Notes under the pieces: model-generated
Seen by the model: the letters and a program-made list of their open reading frames with translations, nothing else
Databases searched by the model: none
Told to the model about the DNA's origin: nothing
NCBI GenBank assembly: GCA_035711805.1
Contig: DASTBV010000049.1
Span: 53,144 to 117,143 of the forward strand
From: Gp6-AA40 sp035711805
Lineage (GTDB): Bacteria > Acidobacteriota > Vicinamibacteria > Vicinamibacterales > UBA2999
DNA length: 64,000 bases
Direction: 5' to 3'
Shown: piece by piece, positions 7,294-16,655 of the stretch
How positions within the stretch are numbered: position 1 is the stretch's first letter
Layout: every line of letters starts with the position of its first letter
Made by a program: the position numbers and the translations under genes

Positions 7294-8062
7294 GCTGCGC
7301 GCCCGCGGCCTCACCAAACACTTCTCGGGCGTCATCGCCGTCCGGAATGTCGACTTCACACTCCGGTCGGGCGAGATCGTCGGCTACCTGGGACCGAACG
7401 GATCCGGCAAGACGACCACGCTGCGCATGGTCGCCGGCCTCGTCGATCCCTCGTCCGGGCGGGTCGAGTATGACGGCCGCAACGTTCGCGACGATCTGAT
7501 CGCGTTCCGCCACCAGCTGGGGTACGTTCCCGAGGAGCCGTATCTGTATCCGTTCCTCTCCGGGCGTGAGTATCTGGAGCTGATCGGCCGCCTCCGTGAA
7601 ATCCCGGATCGGCTGCTGACGATGAAGATCGACGGGTTCCTGGAGCTGTTCGGCCTGACCGGCGCGGCGGATCAGGCCATTGCGTCGTACTCCAAGGGCA
7701 TGCGGCAGAAGATCGTCATTTCCGCCGCGCTCCTCCACGATCCGGCGGTCATCCTGTTCGACGAGCCGGAGTCCGGCCTCGACGTCACGACCACGCTCGT
7801 CCTCCGGCACCTGATCCGCCTGCTGGCGGAGCGCGGCAAGGCGGTGCTCTACAGCTCGCACATCCTCGAAGTGGTCGAGCGCGTCTGCTCGAGAGTCATC
7901 GTGCTCTACAAGGGCGGCGTCGTCGCGGACGACTCCGTCGAACACCTGCAGGCGCTGATGTCACGGAGCTCGCTCGAAGGCGTCTTCTCACAGCTGGTGA
8001 TCAAGGAAGATCCGGCGCGGATCGCCAGCGATCTCGCGGCGGTCGCCGCGCTCGGCAGCTAG
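7286..8062 (+). CDS. ABC transporter ATP-binding protein
   Basis: A 258-residue ATPase with Walker A GPNGSGKTTT (near residue 39), Q-loop region (FRHQLGYVPEEPYLYPF), signature SYSKGMRQK and Walker B VILFDEPESGLD, followed by the switch His in YSSHILE. The family is the ABC-2 exporter type (CcmA-like). The start is taken at 7286 because upstream in-frame sequence overlaps the previous gene in a different frame and has no homology. It lies seven bases before the permease gene. The substrate is unknown. Confidence 0.95.
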   Translation: MPELRARGLTKHFSGVIAVRNVDFTLRSGEIVGYLGPNGSGKTTTLRMVAGLVDPSSGRVEYDGRNVRDDLIAFRHQLGYVPEEPYLYPFLSGREYLELIGRLREIPDRLLTMKIDGFLELFGLTGAADQAIASYSKGMRQKIVISAALLHDPAVILFDEPESGLDVTTTLVLRHLIRLLAERGKAVLYSSHILEVVERVCSRVIVLYKGGVVADDSVEHLQALMSRSSLEGVFSQLVIKEDPARIASDLAAVAALGS

Positions 8063-8068
8063 ACGGCC

Positions 8069-9829
8069 ATGCGGGCGACGAGCATCCACGCGACGCTCAC
8101 GCGCCACTTCCTCCGCCGCTTTCTCGAAAACGATCTCATCTCGCCGGAGGCGGACCGGTCGCAGCTGCTGGCCGTCGTCGGCGCCGCCCTGTTCTCGGTC
8201 ACGCTGCTGATATCGCTGTTCATGTCGTTCGCCTATATCGGGCTGCCGCGTACGCCGTCCCAGCTCGCCCTGTCGGCGCTGAACGACAGGTACTTCTACA
8301 TCTCGCTGTCGATGGTCGTGAGCGCGCTGCTCGCCGTCGCGCAGTGGGATTCGCTCGTGGTCGACGTCCGCGATGCGGCAATCCTGGAACCGCTCCCGGT
8401 GCGTCCGATGACCATCAGGCGCGCGAAGCTGGCGGCCGTGGCCATCCTCGGCGGCGCGGCGGCGCTGATCGTGAACCTGATGCCGGCGCTCGTGTTTCCG
8501 TGGCTGCTCGTGTATCACACGCGGCTGTCCGTCACCGCGATGCTGGCACTGATGGCCATCCACGCGATCGTGACCATTGCCGCCGGGGCAATCGCCTACG
8601 TGACGATCATCGCCCTCCGCGAGACGCTGGCCGCGGTGCTGCGGCCTCGAACGCTGGCCGCTGTGTCTCCGCTCGTCCAGGGTTCACTGATCGTGGCGCT
8701 GGGGAGCGCGCTCCTCCTGATCCCGCCCTCGTCCGATCGCATCGCGCAGCGCGTGCTCAGCGACGCACACGTGTGGTCACCCCCGATGTGGTTCCTGGGG
8801 GCGTACGAAGTGATGGCCGGCGACATCGTGCGGCACGCGCCGAGATCGCCGGCGCTGGGTCCGCGGGCGCTCGCCGCTGAACCGTCCGCCGGACAGGCGT
8901 ACGACCGCAGAAAGCCGCAGTTCGATGCATTGGCCCGCCGGGCCGCGACGGCGTCCTGGCTCGTGATTCTGGTCGCCGCGGCCGCGTATTCATGGAATGC
9001 CCGGCGATTCCCCTCCGCCGGGCTGGTGCAGTCGCGACGCCGGGCGCGCTGGCACGCCGGACGGCGGCTGGTGCAGATGCTGATCGCCCGCGGTCAGACG
9101 ATCCGCGCCGGCTTCTTTTTCACGCTCGCTGCCGTCTGGCGCAGCAACCTCCATCGCCTGACGCTCGCCTGCGCGGGAGCGGCCGGCGTCGCCGCAGCAG
9201 TCGTCACGCTCTCAGGCCTCGACCTGGAGGGTGTATCGGGTGCGCGCGACGTTCCGACCGGAGTGTTTGCCATTCAGCCGATGTTCTACGGCGCGCTGCT
9301 GGTGGCGTTCAGGCATGGCATCCGTGTGCCTGCCGAATTGCGGGCAAACTGGGCCTTCCAGCTCGCGTGGCGCGATCGCGGGCGCCCGTTCCTCGCCGGC
9401 GTGAGACGCGCCGCGCTTGCCGGAATCGTGATTCCCGCCCTGCTCGTCGTGCTGCCGCTCTTCGCGTACCTGCTCGGACTTCCGCTGGCGCTCGCTCACG
9501 CCGCCCTCGGGCTTGCCGGCGCCGCCGTCGTCCTCGAGGTGCTGCTGTTCTCGTACGAGAAGGTGCCCTTCACGTGCACGTATGTGCCCAGCGAAAACCT
9601 CAAGGCCTTTGGCATCCCGTATGTCGTCGCTTTCTTAACCGGCGCATCGATATTCGCGGGGATGGAGCGTGCCGCGCTGCAGGACCCGTTGGCCTGGCTG
9701 CGCCTGGTCGGCCTGCTCGTCCTGATCACCGGCGGGCTTCGTGTGGCCTCGTTGCGGCGCACGAGCGGGCCACCAGTGGATTTCGACGAAGCTCCTACAA
9801 CAACACAGCGACTGGGGCTGCACACATGA
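8069..9829 (+). CDS. ABC-2-type transporter permease
   Basis: A 586-residue integral membrane protein following its ATPase. Hydrophobic segments occur at about 33-55, 78-95, 125-155, 160-185 and 200-218, then after a long charged stretch at 295-312, 360-385, 405-420, 445-500 and 525-570. This fits an exporter permease of roughly ten to twelve helices. The last four bases form the start of the TIGR03435 gene (ATGA), so transporter and TIGR03435 protein are made together. No specific substrate can be read from the sequence. Confidence 0.85.
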   Translation: MRATSIHATLTRHFLRRFLENDLISPEADRSQLLAVVGAALFSVTLLISLFMSFAYIGLPRTPSQLALSALNDRYFYISLSMVVSALLAVAQWDSLVVDVRDAAILEPLPVRPMTIRRAKLAAVAILGGAAALIVNLMPALVFPWLLVYHTRLSVTAMLALMAIHAIVTIAAGAIAYVTIIALRETLAAVLRPRTLAAVSPLVQGSLIVALGSALLLIPPSSDRIAQRVLSDAHVWSPPMWFLGAYEVMAGDIVRHAPRSPALGPRALAAEPSAGQAYDRRKPQFDALARRAATASWLVILVAAAAYSWNARRFPSAGLVQSRRRARWHAGRRLVQMLIARGQTIRAGFFFTLAAVWRSNLHRLTLACAGAAGVAAAVVTLSGLDLEGVSGARDVPTGVFAIQPMFYGALLVAFRHGIRVPAELRANWAFQLAWRDRGRPFLAGVRRAALAGIVIPALLVVLPLFAYLLGLPLALAHAALGLAGAAVVLEVLLFSYEKVPFTCTYVPSENLKAFGIPYVVAFLTGASIFAGMERAALQDPLAWLRLVGLLVLITGGLRVASLRRTSGPPVDFDEAPTTTQRLGLHT

Positions 9830-10734
9830 AGCGAATTGGTAGTGGAGTGACGGGATTCCTCGTCGTGCTTGCCTCATTCGCCGGTGCTCAGGCGCCATCC
9901 ACCCCGACGTTCGAGGTCGCGTCGGTCAGGGCGAATCGATCGGGCGCGCCGCTGCAGATACTGCCGACGCTGCAGCCCGGCGGACGTGTATTCGCGATCA
10001 ACCTGCCGTTGCGTGAGTTCGTTCAGGCCGCGTACGGGCTGCGGGACAACCAGCTGCTTCTCGCGTCGCCGCTGGCCGAAGCGCGGTTCGATCTCGAGGC
10101 ACGGGCGGGCGGCGGCGCCACGCCCGAACAGGCGGCGGCAATGTTGCGCGCGCTGCTCATCGAGCGCTTCGGCCTGAAGACGCACGGTGAAACGCGCCAG
10201 CTTCCGGTGTACACGCTCGAGCGGGTCAACGCCGCCCGTCTTGGCACGCACATCAAGCCGTCAGGGCCCGAGTGCGCACCGCTGACGATTCCGAACGGGC
10301 CCGCAGCGCCGCCACCACCGCCACCCCCGCCGCCGTCGATGGCAGGCTCGCGGCTGGGTCCGCGGGAAGACGGCGCGAGCTGCCCGTCGATGTTCTTTCC
10401 CGGCACCTGGTCGATGCGATCGATGAGCATGCGAGCCTTCGTTCTTGCTCTCGAACGTCTCGTCCGCCGCGCCGTCGTGGATGGGACGGGATTGACGGGA
10501 GAATTCGACCTCGATCTCACGTATACGCCGGAGAGCTTCGAGGTCCCATTCGCCGGAAATGTCCTCGGCGGGGCAGTCGGCGGCCCCGAGGGGTTCGGGC
10601 CTGGAGCGCCACAGCGCATCGGGCCATCCGTGTTCACCGCCCTGCGCGATCAGTTAGGCCTGCGGCTTGAAGCGGGCCGGGCGCCCGTGGACGTTCTCGT
10701 CGTCGACGACGTGCGCCAGCCCAAGGAGAACTGA
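9826..10734 (+). CDS. TIGR03435-family exported protein, paralogue 1
   Basis: A 302-residue protein with a signal peptide (VTGFLVVLASFAGAQA). It shows the family signposts in order: FEVASVRAN after the signal, LRALLIERFGLKTHGETRQLPVYTLE in the middle, GTGLTGEFDLDLTY and the terminal EAGRAPVDVLVVDDVRQPKEN ending in Asn. A nine-proline run (residues about 157-167) sits between two cysteines (GPECAP and ASCPSM) that may form a disulfide. The function of the family is unknown; it is expanded in Acidobacteria. It is translationally coupled to the ABC permease (ATGA). Confidence 0.9.
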   Translation: MKRIGSGVTGFLVVLASFAGAQAPSTPTFEVASVRANRSGAPLQILPTLQPGGRVFAINLPLREFVQAAYGLRDNQLLLASPLAEARFDLEARAGGGATPEQAAAMLRALLIERFGLKTHGETRQLPVYTLERVNAARLGTHIKPSGPECAPLTIPNGPAAPPPPPPPPPSMAGSRLGPREDGASCPSMFFPGTWSMRSMSMRAFVLALERLVRRAVVDGTGLTGEFDLDLTYTPESFEVPFAGNVLGGAVGGPEGFGPGAPQRIGPSVFTALRDQLGLRLEAGRAPVDVLVVDDVRQPKEN

Positions 10735-10735
10735 C

Positions 10736-11596
10736 GTGCGGCTTCCTGTTGTCCCGATCTGCCTGCTCTTCGTCATCGCGTCGCTCGCGCAGCTCATCGC
10801 GCAGCGTCCGCCGGCCTTCGACGTGGTTTCGGTCAAGCGGTACCAGCCGGACGCACGCGGGCGGGTGGACGATGCGATAAGCATTTTTCCGGGAGGCCGG
10901 CTCAGCGCTCCAGGCGCAACGCTCCAGGGTCTGATCACCACGGCGTACGGTCTCCTCGATATTCAAGTCGTCGATAGCGGCCGCATGCTCGGCTTCGCCC
11001 GCTACCAGATCGAGGGACGGACCAATCCGGATGTCACCCTTGCAGAGGCCCGCGCGATGCTGCGGACGCTGCTGACCGAGCGATTCGCGCTGATCACGCA
11101 CCGCGAAACACGGGAAATGCCCGTGTACGTGATGACACTCGACAGGAAACCGGGCGCTCAGCTGCGTCCGTCAGGCCGCGAATGTGCTATGCCCAAGGGT
11201 CCGACCGGAGTACCGGCGCCGCCCCCGCCGCCTGGCGGCCCAACCGTCGGGCGGGTCCTCAGCCTCAACGGCTACGCCTCGCGGTGTGCTGCGCTTTTCT
11301 TCAACAGCACGTCTGGCGCGCACTGGTCGCTCAGGGAAACGACGATGACGCAGTTTGCCGAACGCCTGGTGGGGTCCTTCGACCGCCCGGTCCTGGACCG
11401 CACGGGTCTCGACGGCTCATTCGACATCGACCTGACGTACTCAGCCGACAACCCGGTTGTCGATACGTCGAACGCTCCGAACGCACCATCACTGATAACC
11501 GCCCTACGCGAGCAGCTCGGTCTCCGCCTCGAATCGACGAAGGCGCCGGTCGAAGTGCTCGTGATCGACAGGGTGCAGACGCCGACGGAGAACTGA
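10736..11596 (+). CDS. TIGR03435-family exported protein, paralogue 2
   Basis: A 286-residue protein. The GTG at 10736 was chosen because it gives a signal peptide (LPVVPICLLFVIASLAQLIA) and starts one base after the preceding stop codon. Family motifs: FDVVSVKRY, LRTLLTERFALITHRETREMPVYVM, RTGLDGSFDIDLTY, and terminal KAPVEVLVIDRVQTPTEN. It again has a proline run (PAPPPPPGGP) between two cysteines (RECAMP, SRCAALFF). It is a tandem duplicate of the gene before it and the last member of the PadR/ABC operon. Confidence 0.9.
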   Translation: MRLPVVPICLLFVIASLAQLIAQRPPAFDVVSVKRYQPDARGRVDDAISIFPGGRLSAPGATLQGLITTAYGLLDIQVVDSGRMLGFARYQIEGRTNPDVTLAEARAMLRTLLTERFALITHRETREMPVYVMTLDRKPGAQLRPSGRECAMPKGPTGVPAPPPPPGGPTVGRVLSLNGYASRCAALFFNSTSGAHWSLRETTMTQFAERLVGSFDRPVLDRTGLDGSFDIDLTYSADNPVVDTSNAPNAPSLITALREQLGLRLESTKAPVEVLVIDRVQTPTEN

Positions 11597-11625
11597 CGCA
11601 GAAGGAGGAAGGAGGAGCGATCCTC

Positions 11626-11991
11626 CTATCTCCTATCTGCTACCGTCAACTCCTCTCCGCCCGACGAACTCTCCCAGACCTGCGTGAGCCGCCTGCCACC
11701 CTCATCGGGCACGAACACGAGCGCCGGTGCGCCGCCCGCAGGGTTCGCCCCATTCAACGGCGTGGTCTGAACGAAGAGCCGGGCGGCATTCCCGTGCTGC
11801 CCGCGAATCAACACTACAGACGACGGCATCAAGAGATCGCGCTCAATCCGGTAGACGCCCGCGGGCATCTGCTGCGACCCGACCATGAACGCGAACGGCA
11901 CGTTGACTTCGAGTGTCCCGGCGTTCGCTGCCGCCGCCGACGCGAACAACATCGCGGCGCCAACGAGCGCGCCCTTCATCAGTGATCTCAT
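11626..11991 (-). CDS. Small exported protein of unknown function
   Basis: A 121-residue protein with a signal peptide (MKGALVGAAMLFASAAAANA) and a beta-rich domain (LEVNVPFAFMVGSQQMPAGVYRI). The start at 11991 is preceded by a good ribosome site (GGGAGGGTGAC). The pattern 'VPFAFxVGxxxMPAGxYxI' recurs in small acidobacterial exported proteins, but I know no function. It stands alone between the TIGR03435 pair and sdhB. Confidence 0.75.
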   Translation of the reverse strand: MRSLMKGALVGAAMLFASAAAANAGTLEVNVPFAFMVGSQQMPAGVYRIERDLLMPSSVVLIRGQHGNAARLFVQTTPLNGANPAGGAPALVFVPDEGGRRLTQVWESSSGGEELTVADRR

Positions 11992-12147
11992 GTCACCCTC
12001 CCAACGGCATGAGCCGTTTCTAGCCTCTAAGGAGATGGACGACACGGAGGCGCGCCGCGATGTCAAAACGACGCAAAACCTTTGTTAAGTAGTCGCGGTG
12101 CCCGCCTTCGCGCGTAGCGGCTCCGGCGGAGGCGGAAAGGTCGGCCT

Positions 12148-12888
12148 CTACCGGAACACGCGAAGCAGCCGGGTGAGCGGGTCGTAATAGCGATCGACCA
12201 CCCGTTCCTTCAGCGGGATGATGGCGTTGTCGGTGATGTGAATGTGCTCCGGGCAGACACGCGTGCAGCACTTCGTGATATTGCAGTAGCCAATGCCGTG
12301 CTGATCCTTGAGATCAGGCACGCGATCGTCGGCGTCGATGGGATTCATCTCCAGGTTCGCCGCATAGACGAAGAACCGCGGGCCGATGAACTCCTCGTGC
12401 TTGTTGTGATCGCGCAGCACGTGGCACACGTCCTGGCACAGGAAACACTCGATGCACTTGCGGAACTCCTGCACGCGATCGATGTCGCGCTGCTGCATCC
12501 GCCACATACCGTCCGCCGCATCGGGCTGGCGCGGCTTGAATTTCCGGATCTGCTTCTTGACGCGGAAATTCCACGAGACGTCCGTCACCAGATCCTTGAC
12601 CGGCGGAAACGCCCGCATCGGCTCGACGGTCACCGGTTCGTGCAGGTTCAGCTGGCTCAGACGGGTCATGCACATCAGCCGCGGCTTGCCGTTGATCTCC
12701 GCCGAGCACGAGCCGCACTTCCCCGCCTTGCAGTTCCATCGAACCGCCAGGTCGGGTGCCTGTTCGGCCTGGATGCGATGCACCGCATCGAGCACCACCA
12801 TGCCATCCGAGACCTCGGTCTGAAATGTCTGGTACGTGCCGTCGCCCTCCGGATGGGTTCGCCAGATCTTGAAGGTTGCGCTGTTCAC
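12148..12888 (-). CDS. sdhB: Succinate dehydrogenase/fumarate reductase iron-sulfur subunit
   Basis: A 246-residue subunit carrying electrons from flavin to quinone. The 2Fe-2S site is CKAGKCGSC...C (residues about 52-72). The 4Fe-4S and 3Fe-4S sites are CIECFLCQDVC and CNITKCCTRVCP. Translation starts with GTG at 12888, overlapping the sdhA stop (GTGA), so the subunits are coupled. The missing proline in the second motif (CQDVC) is common in non-mitochondrial types. Confidence 0.95.
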   Translation of the reverse strand: MNSATFKIWRTHPEGDGTYQTFQTEVSDGMVVLDAVHRIQAEQAPDLAVRWNCKAGKCGSCSAEINGKPRLMCMTRLSQLNLHEPVTVEPMRAFPPVKDLVTDVSWNFRVKKQIRKFKPRQPDAADGMWRMQQRDIDRVQEFRKCIECFLCQDVCHVLRDHNKHEEFIGPRFFVYAANLEMNPIDADDRVPDLKDQHGIGYCNITKCCTRVCPEHIHITDNAIIPLKERVVDRYYDPLTRLLRVFR

Positions 12889-14702
12889 GACTTCTGCTCC
12901 TCGATGACGTCCTTCAAGTAATCCGGCATCGCCGGGATGGGCACCCGCGACACCTGCATCGCACCGTCGCCGGCACGCTTGACCATGATGTTGAAGGTCG
13001 CGAACGCGTCGGCCTTCTGCGGATAGTCCTCGCGGAAGTGGCCGCCGCGGCTTTCTTTGCGCTCGATCGCCGACCGGGTGATCGCTTCCGCCACCGCCAG
13101 CAGATTGCGCACGTCGATCGCCGTATGCCAGCCCGCGTGATACTCGCGGTGGCCGGAGACGCCGAGGCGCGACGCGCGGGCGCTGAAGTGCTGGATCCGC
13201 GACAGCGCCTCCTGCATCTCCGCCTCCTGGCGGACGATGCCGACGAGGTTCTGCATGGTGTCCTGCAGATCCGCCTGGAGCCGATAGGGGTTCTCGCCCT
13301 GATCGCCGGCGTCGAACGGGCGGAGCGCATCGCTCGTCGCCCGCTCGACCGCCGACTCGTCGATGCGGGCCGCACCATGTTCGCGGGCAAACTGCGCGGC
13401 GTACTCGCCGGCGCGCTTCCCGAAGACGATCAGATCCGACAGCGAATTGCCGCCCAGCCGATTCGCGCCGTTGATGCCGGAGGCGCACTCGCCGGCGGCA
13501 AACAGGCCGGGGATGGTCGACATCTGCGTATCGGCATCGACGCGGATGCCGCCCATGATGTAGTGGGTGGTCGGCCCGACCTCCATCGGCTCTTTCGTGA
13601 TGTCGAGATCGGCCAGCTCCTTGAACTGGTGATACATGCTCGGCAGCTTGCGCTTGATGTGCGCCTCCGAGTCCTTCAGCTTCTCCTTGATCCAGGCGAT
13701 GTCGAGAAACACACCGCCGTGCGGAGATCCGCGGCCGGCCTTGACCTCGCGGTTGATGCAGCGGGCCACGTGATCGCGGGTGAGCAGCTCGGGCGGGCGG
13801 CGGGCACCCTTGTCGCCCTGCGTGTACCGCCACCCTTCTTCGGGATCCGAGGCTGTCTGCGGTTTGTAGTTGTCCGGAATGTCGTCGAACATGAAGCGGC
13901 GGCCTTCGCTGTTCTTCAGTACGCCGCCCTCGCCGCGAACGCCTTCCGTGACCAGGATGCCGCGCACGCTCGGCGGCCACACCATCCCGGTCGGGTGGAA
14001 CTGGATGAACTCCATGTCGATCAGCTCGGCGCCAGCCCGATACGCCAGCGCGTGGCCGTCGCCAGTTCCTTCCCAGCTGTTGCTGGTGATCTTGAAGGCA
14101 CGGCCGACGCCGCCGGTGGCCAGCACGACGGCCTTGGCCGCGAAGACATGGAAGCGGCCCCGTTCGCGATCGTAGGCGAGCACGCCGGCCGCGCGCCCGC
14201 CGTCGAGGAGCAGATCGATGACGGTGTGCTCCATGTGCACGGTCATGCCGAGGTAGACGGCGTGATCCTGGAGCGTGCGGATCAACTCGAGGCCGGTGCG
14301 GTCGCCCACATGCGCGAGCCGCGGATAACGATGCCCGCCGAAGTTCCGCTGGTTGATTCGCCCGTCAGGCGTGCGATCGAACACCGCGCCCCACCCTTCG
14401 AGCTCGCGCACGCGGTCCGGCGCCTCCTTGGCGTGCAGTTCGGCCATGCGCCAGTTGTTCACGTACTGGCCACCGCGCATCGTGTCGGCGAAGTGCACCC
14501 GCCAGTTGTCGCGATCGTCGTTGTGCCCCATCGCCGCGGCCATGCCGCCTTCGGCCATGACCGTGTGCGCCTTGCCGAGCAGCGACTTGCAGATCAGCCC
14601 GACGGACGCGCCGGCGTTGGACGCTTCGATCGCCGCCCGCAGGCCGGCGCCGCCGGCCCCGATGATGAGGACGTCGTAGGTATACGTGGCGTGCGTCAGC
14701 AT
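12885..14702 (-). CDS. sdhA: Succinate dehydrogenase/fumarate reductase flavoprotein subunit
   Basis: A 605-residue flavoprotein. It has an N-terminal dinucleotide-binding motif (IIGAGGAGLRAA), a probable covalent-FAD histidine (His46 in GKAHTVMAEGG) and the substrate-site segments RNFGGHRYPR, QFHPTGM and GGIRVDADTQMSTIPGLFAAGE. The start at 14702 overlaps the sdhC stop (TGATG); further upstream in-frame sequence belongs to sdhC in another frame. It oxidises succinate in the TCA cycle. Confidence 0.96.
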   Translation of the reverse strand: MLTHATYTYDVLIIGAGGAGLRAAIEASNAGASVGLICKSLLGKAHTVMAEGGMAAAMGHNDDRDNWRVHFADTMRGGQYVNNWRMAELHAKEAPDRVRELEGWGAVFDRTPDGRINQRNFGGHRYPRLAHVGDRTGLELIRTLQDHAVYLGMTVHMEHTVIDLLLDGGRAAGVLAYDRERGRFHVFAAKAVVLATGGVGRAFKITSNSWEGTGDGHALAYRAGAELIDMEFIQFHPTGMVWPPSVRGILVTEGVRGEGGVLKNSEGRRFMFDDIPDNYKPQTASDPEEGWRYTQGDKGARRPPELLTRDHVARCINREVKAGRGSPHGGVFLDIAWIKEKLKDSEAHIKRKLPSMYHQFKELADLDITKEPMEVGPTTHYIMGGIRVDADTQMSTIPGLFAAGECASGINGANRLGGNSLSDLIVFGKRAGEYAAQFAREHGAARIDESAVERATSDALRPFDAGDQGENPYRLQADLQDTMQNLVGIVRQEAEMQEALSRIQHFSARASRLGVSGHREYHAGWHTAIDVRNLLAVAEAITRSAIERKESRGGHFREDYPQKADAFATFNIMVKRAGDGAMQVSRVPIPAMPDYLKDVIEEQKS

Positions 14703-15505
14703 CAGAGAATCCTGTAGTCCGTCAGCACGCCCATCGAGCAGAGGCGAATGTAGACGTCCGTCAGGCCGACCGAGAACAGGCTGAGCCAGGCGAAGAGCAT
14801 GTGCCGGCCATTCAGCGAGCTGGCGCAGCGGTAGCACGCTGCGCTGAGCGGCTGGCGCGAGATTTCATCGCGGCGGCCGCCGAACAGGTGCCGCAGCGAG
14901 TGGCATCCGAACGTGTAGCTGGCGATGAGCAGCACGTTGACGAGCATGACGAGCGTGCCGACGCCGATGCCGAACTCCTGCGCGCCGGTCGCCTCATCCG
15001 TCCACCACATCCCCAGCCACACGTCGTAGGACAGGATGACGATGAAGACGACGGCCGCGTAGGCGAAATAGCGATGCACGTTCTGCAGCACCAGCGGGAA
15101 CCATCGCTCGCCCCAGTAGCTCGTGCCGCGCGGTTCGCCGACGGCGCACGACACCGGATCCTGCCAGAACGCCTTGTAGTAGGCGCCGCGATAGTAGTAA
15201 CAGGTGAATCGAAAGAGCCCTGGAAACGGAAGAATCAATAACGCCGGGTAGAACAACGCGACCGGGAACCAGCCGGGCCGCGCACCGAACCACGCATGGT
15301 GCGACTCACCCCACAGGAGCGGCGAATAAAACGGCGAGAGATACGGACCGAATTCGAAGTGTTCGTTCTGCATCGCCGCCCACGTGCCGTAGCCCAGGAA
15401 CGACGAGAACACGATAACGACGAGGATCGCCTCGACCCACCACGCGTCGCGGCGCTCGGTGTCGCCCCAGCCGCGTGGCAGAACCTTTACGGGTACCGCC
15501 TCCAT
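14702..15505 (-). CDS. sdhC: Succinate dehydrogenase membrane anchor (cytochrome b-type)
   Basis: A 267-residue membrane protein in the anchor position of the sdh operon. It has about five helices, around 22-45, 78-95, 140-162, 180-205 and 235-258. Conserved His residues suitable for haem occur in SHHAWFG, NVHRYFAY, GCHSLRHL and NGRHMLFAW. It resembles the single long anchor seen in actinobacterial and acidobacterial complexes rather than the separate SdhC/SdhD of proteobacteria. The start was set at 15505 (MEAVPVKV) because the preceding in-frame codons come from a palindromic repeat. Confidence 0.88.
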   Translation of the reverse strand: MEAVPVKVLPRGWGDTERRDAWWVEAILVVIVFSSFLGYGTWAAMQNEHFEFGPYLSPFYSPLLWGESHHAWFGARPGWFPVALFYPALLILPFPGLFRFTCYYYRGAYYKAFWQDPVSCAVGEPRGTSYWGERWFPLVLQNVHRYFAYAAVVFIVILSYDVWLGMWWTDEATGAQEFGIGVGTLVMLVNVLLIASYTFGCHSLRHLFGGRRDEISRQPLSAACYRCASSLNGRHMLFAWLSLFSVGLTDVYIRLCSMGVLTDYRIL

Positions 15506-15525
15506 TTCGAACAGCCTCCGCTGAA

Positions 15526-15576
15526 ATTCAGAATGCAAAATGCAGAATGCATTCTGCATTCTGAATTCTGCATTGC
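15526..15576. repeat. AATGCAGAATG palindromic element upstream of sdhC
   Basis: Contains a perfect 22-bp palindrome, AATGCAGAATG followed by its complement (15539-15560), flanked by further ATTCAGAATGC and GAATTCTGCATT phrases. It is strikingly AT-rich for this genome. It lies between the metallo-hydrolase stop and sdhC start, all on the minus strand. Confidence 0.85.
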
Positions 15577-15583
15577 ACGTGCA

Positions 15584-16639
15584 TCACTGCACGGGCACAA
15601 TCTCCACCGCCGCCCGCGCGCACTCCCCGACCACCGTCAGATACCGGCGCACCCCGTCGGTACCGATGACATACGGATGTTTCTCTCCGGCCTTGCGCAC
15701 CTTCATCGCCGGCAGCTTCGTCTTGCTGCCGTCGTAGACCGTGTGATTCGACAGCATCACGTCGGCGCCGGCCTTGGTCACGATCTCCTTGAACCGCTCC
15801 GCCTGCTGCGCATACGACTCGAGCCGTGGGCGGTTGCGCCCGAAGTTGAACAGCGTGCCGCCCCACGTCGCGACGACGTGCTTCGCGCTGCCGTCGCGCA
15901 CCGGGAAGACCGTCGAGATCGTCCCTTCCGTATGCCCGGGCGTGAGATACAGGGTCATCGTGAAGTCGCCGAGCGTCAGCTTCATGCCGTCGGTCGCGAC
16001 CATGTCGCGCTTCGGCTTCCACGATGGATTCTGCTGATCGAGCAGGTCGTAATCGGCGGCCGACATGATCAGCCGCGCCCCGAATTTCTCCTGCAGGTGC
16101 TTGGCGCCGCCGGCGTGATCGAGGTGGCCGTGGCTGACGATGACGTACTTGATGTCGGCTGGATTCAGGCCAAGCTTACGCAGGCCTTCATCGACCTCGG
16201 CCTCGACCGAATAGTCGTAGATCGCGTCGAGCAGGATGATGCCCTGCGAGGTCGTAATCGCCCAGGCGGAATATTCCGTCTGCCCGACGAAGTAGAGGTT
16301 GTCGAAGACCTTCTGTGGTTCCGCGTACCAGGTTTCCCTCGCCGGTGCTGCCGGCGGACCGCCCGGGCGCCCGCCGGCTCGGCCGGCGTTGCCGCGGTTT
16401 GCTCCACCGCCCGCGCGCGGCGCCGCCGGCGTTGCCAGGCTTATGGCGCCGTTGCACACCGGCCGAAACACGCCCTCCCACATCGTGCCCGCCGCCGCGC
16501 GGGCGGCCTCGATGTGTTTCTGCGCCTCGGCCGAAACGCCCGGTGCCGATGCCGGCACGGGTCCGGGCGGCGCGAATTGGGCGACGAGCGTTCCAGTTCC
16601 GCAGACCGTCGCGACGAGAAGCGTTGAAAGAGCTTTCAC
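15584..16639 (-). CDS. Exported subclass B3-like metallo-beta-lactamase-fold hydrolase
   Basis: A 351-residue protein with a signal peptide (STLLVATVCGTGTLVA) and a Pro/Gly-rich linker (residues 70-100). The hydrolase domain has HxHxDH (His170, His172, Asp174, His175), His236 (PGHTEG) and His299 (SNHTVYDG). This is the B3 ligand set, without a Cys ligand, plus the B3-typical C-terminal region. True carbapenemase activity cannot be inferred; many B3-like proteins of soil bacteria have other substrates. It sits between lpd and sdhC on the same strand, separated by repeats on both sides. Confidence 0.85.
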   Translation of the reverse strand: MKALSTLLVATVCGTGTLVAQFAPPGPVPASAPGVSAEAQKHIEAARAAAGTMWEGVFRPVCNGAISLATPAAPRAGGGANRGNAGRAGGRPGGPPAAPARETWYAEPQKVFDNLYFVGQTEYSAWAITTSQGIILLDAIYDYSVEAEVDEGLRKLGLNPADIKYVIVSHGHLDHAGGAKHLQEKFGARLIMSAADYDLLDQQNPSWKPKRDMVATDGMKLTLGDFTMTLYLTPGHTEGTISTVFPVRDGSAKHVVATWGGTLFNFGRNRPRLESYAQQAERFKEIVTKAGADVMLSNHTVYDGSKTKLPAMKVRKAGEKHPYVIGTDGVRRYLTVVGECARAAVEIVPVQ

Positions 16640-16655
16640 GGCTGACTCCTGGCTC

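Noticed and set aside
12876..14717. 613-codon open frame on the plus strand
   Set aside because: It is antisense to sdhA, which has full flavoprotein motifs. High GC content gives long antisense frames; this one has His/Arg-rich sequence without motifs.
15584..16639. Calling the exported B3-like protein an antibiotic-resistance enzyme
   Set aside because: The metal ligands fit B3, but many soil proteins with this fold do not cleave lactams, and the sequence alone cannot decide.
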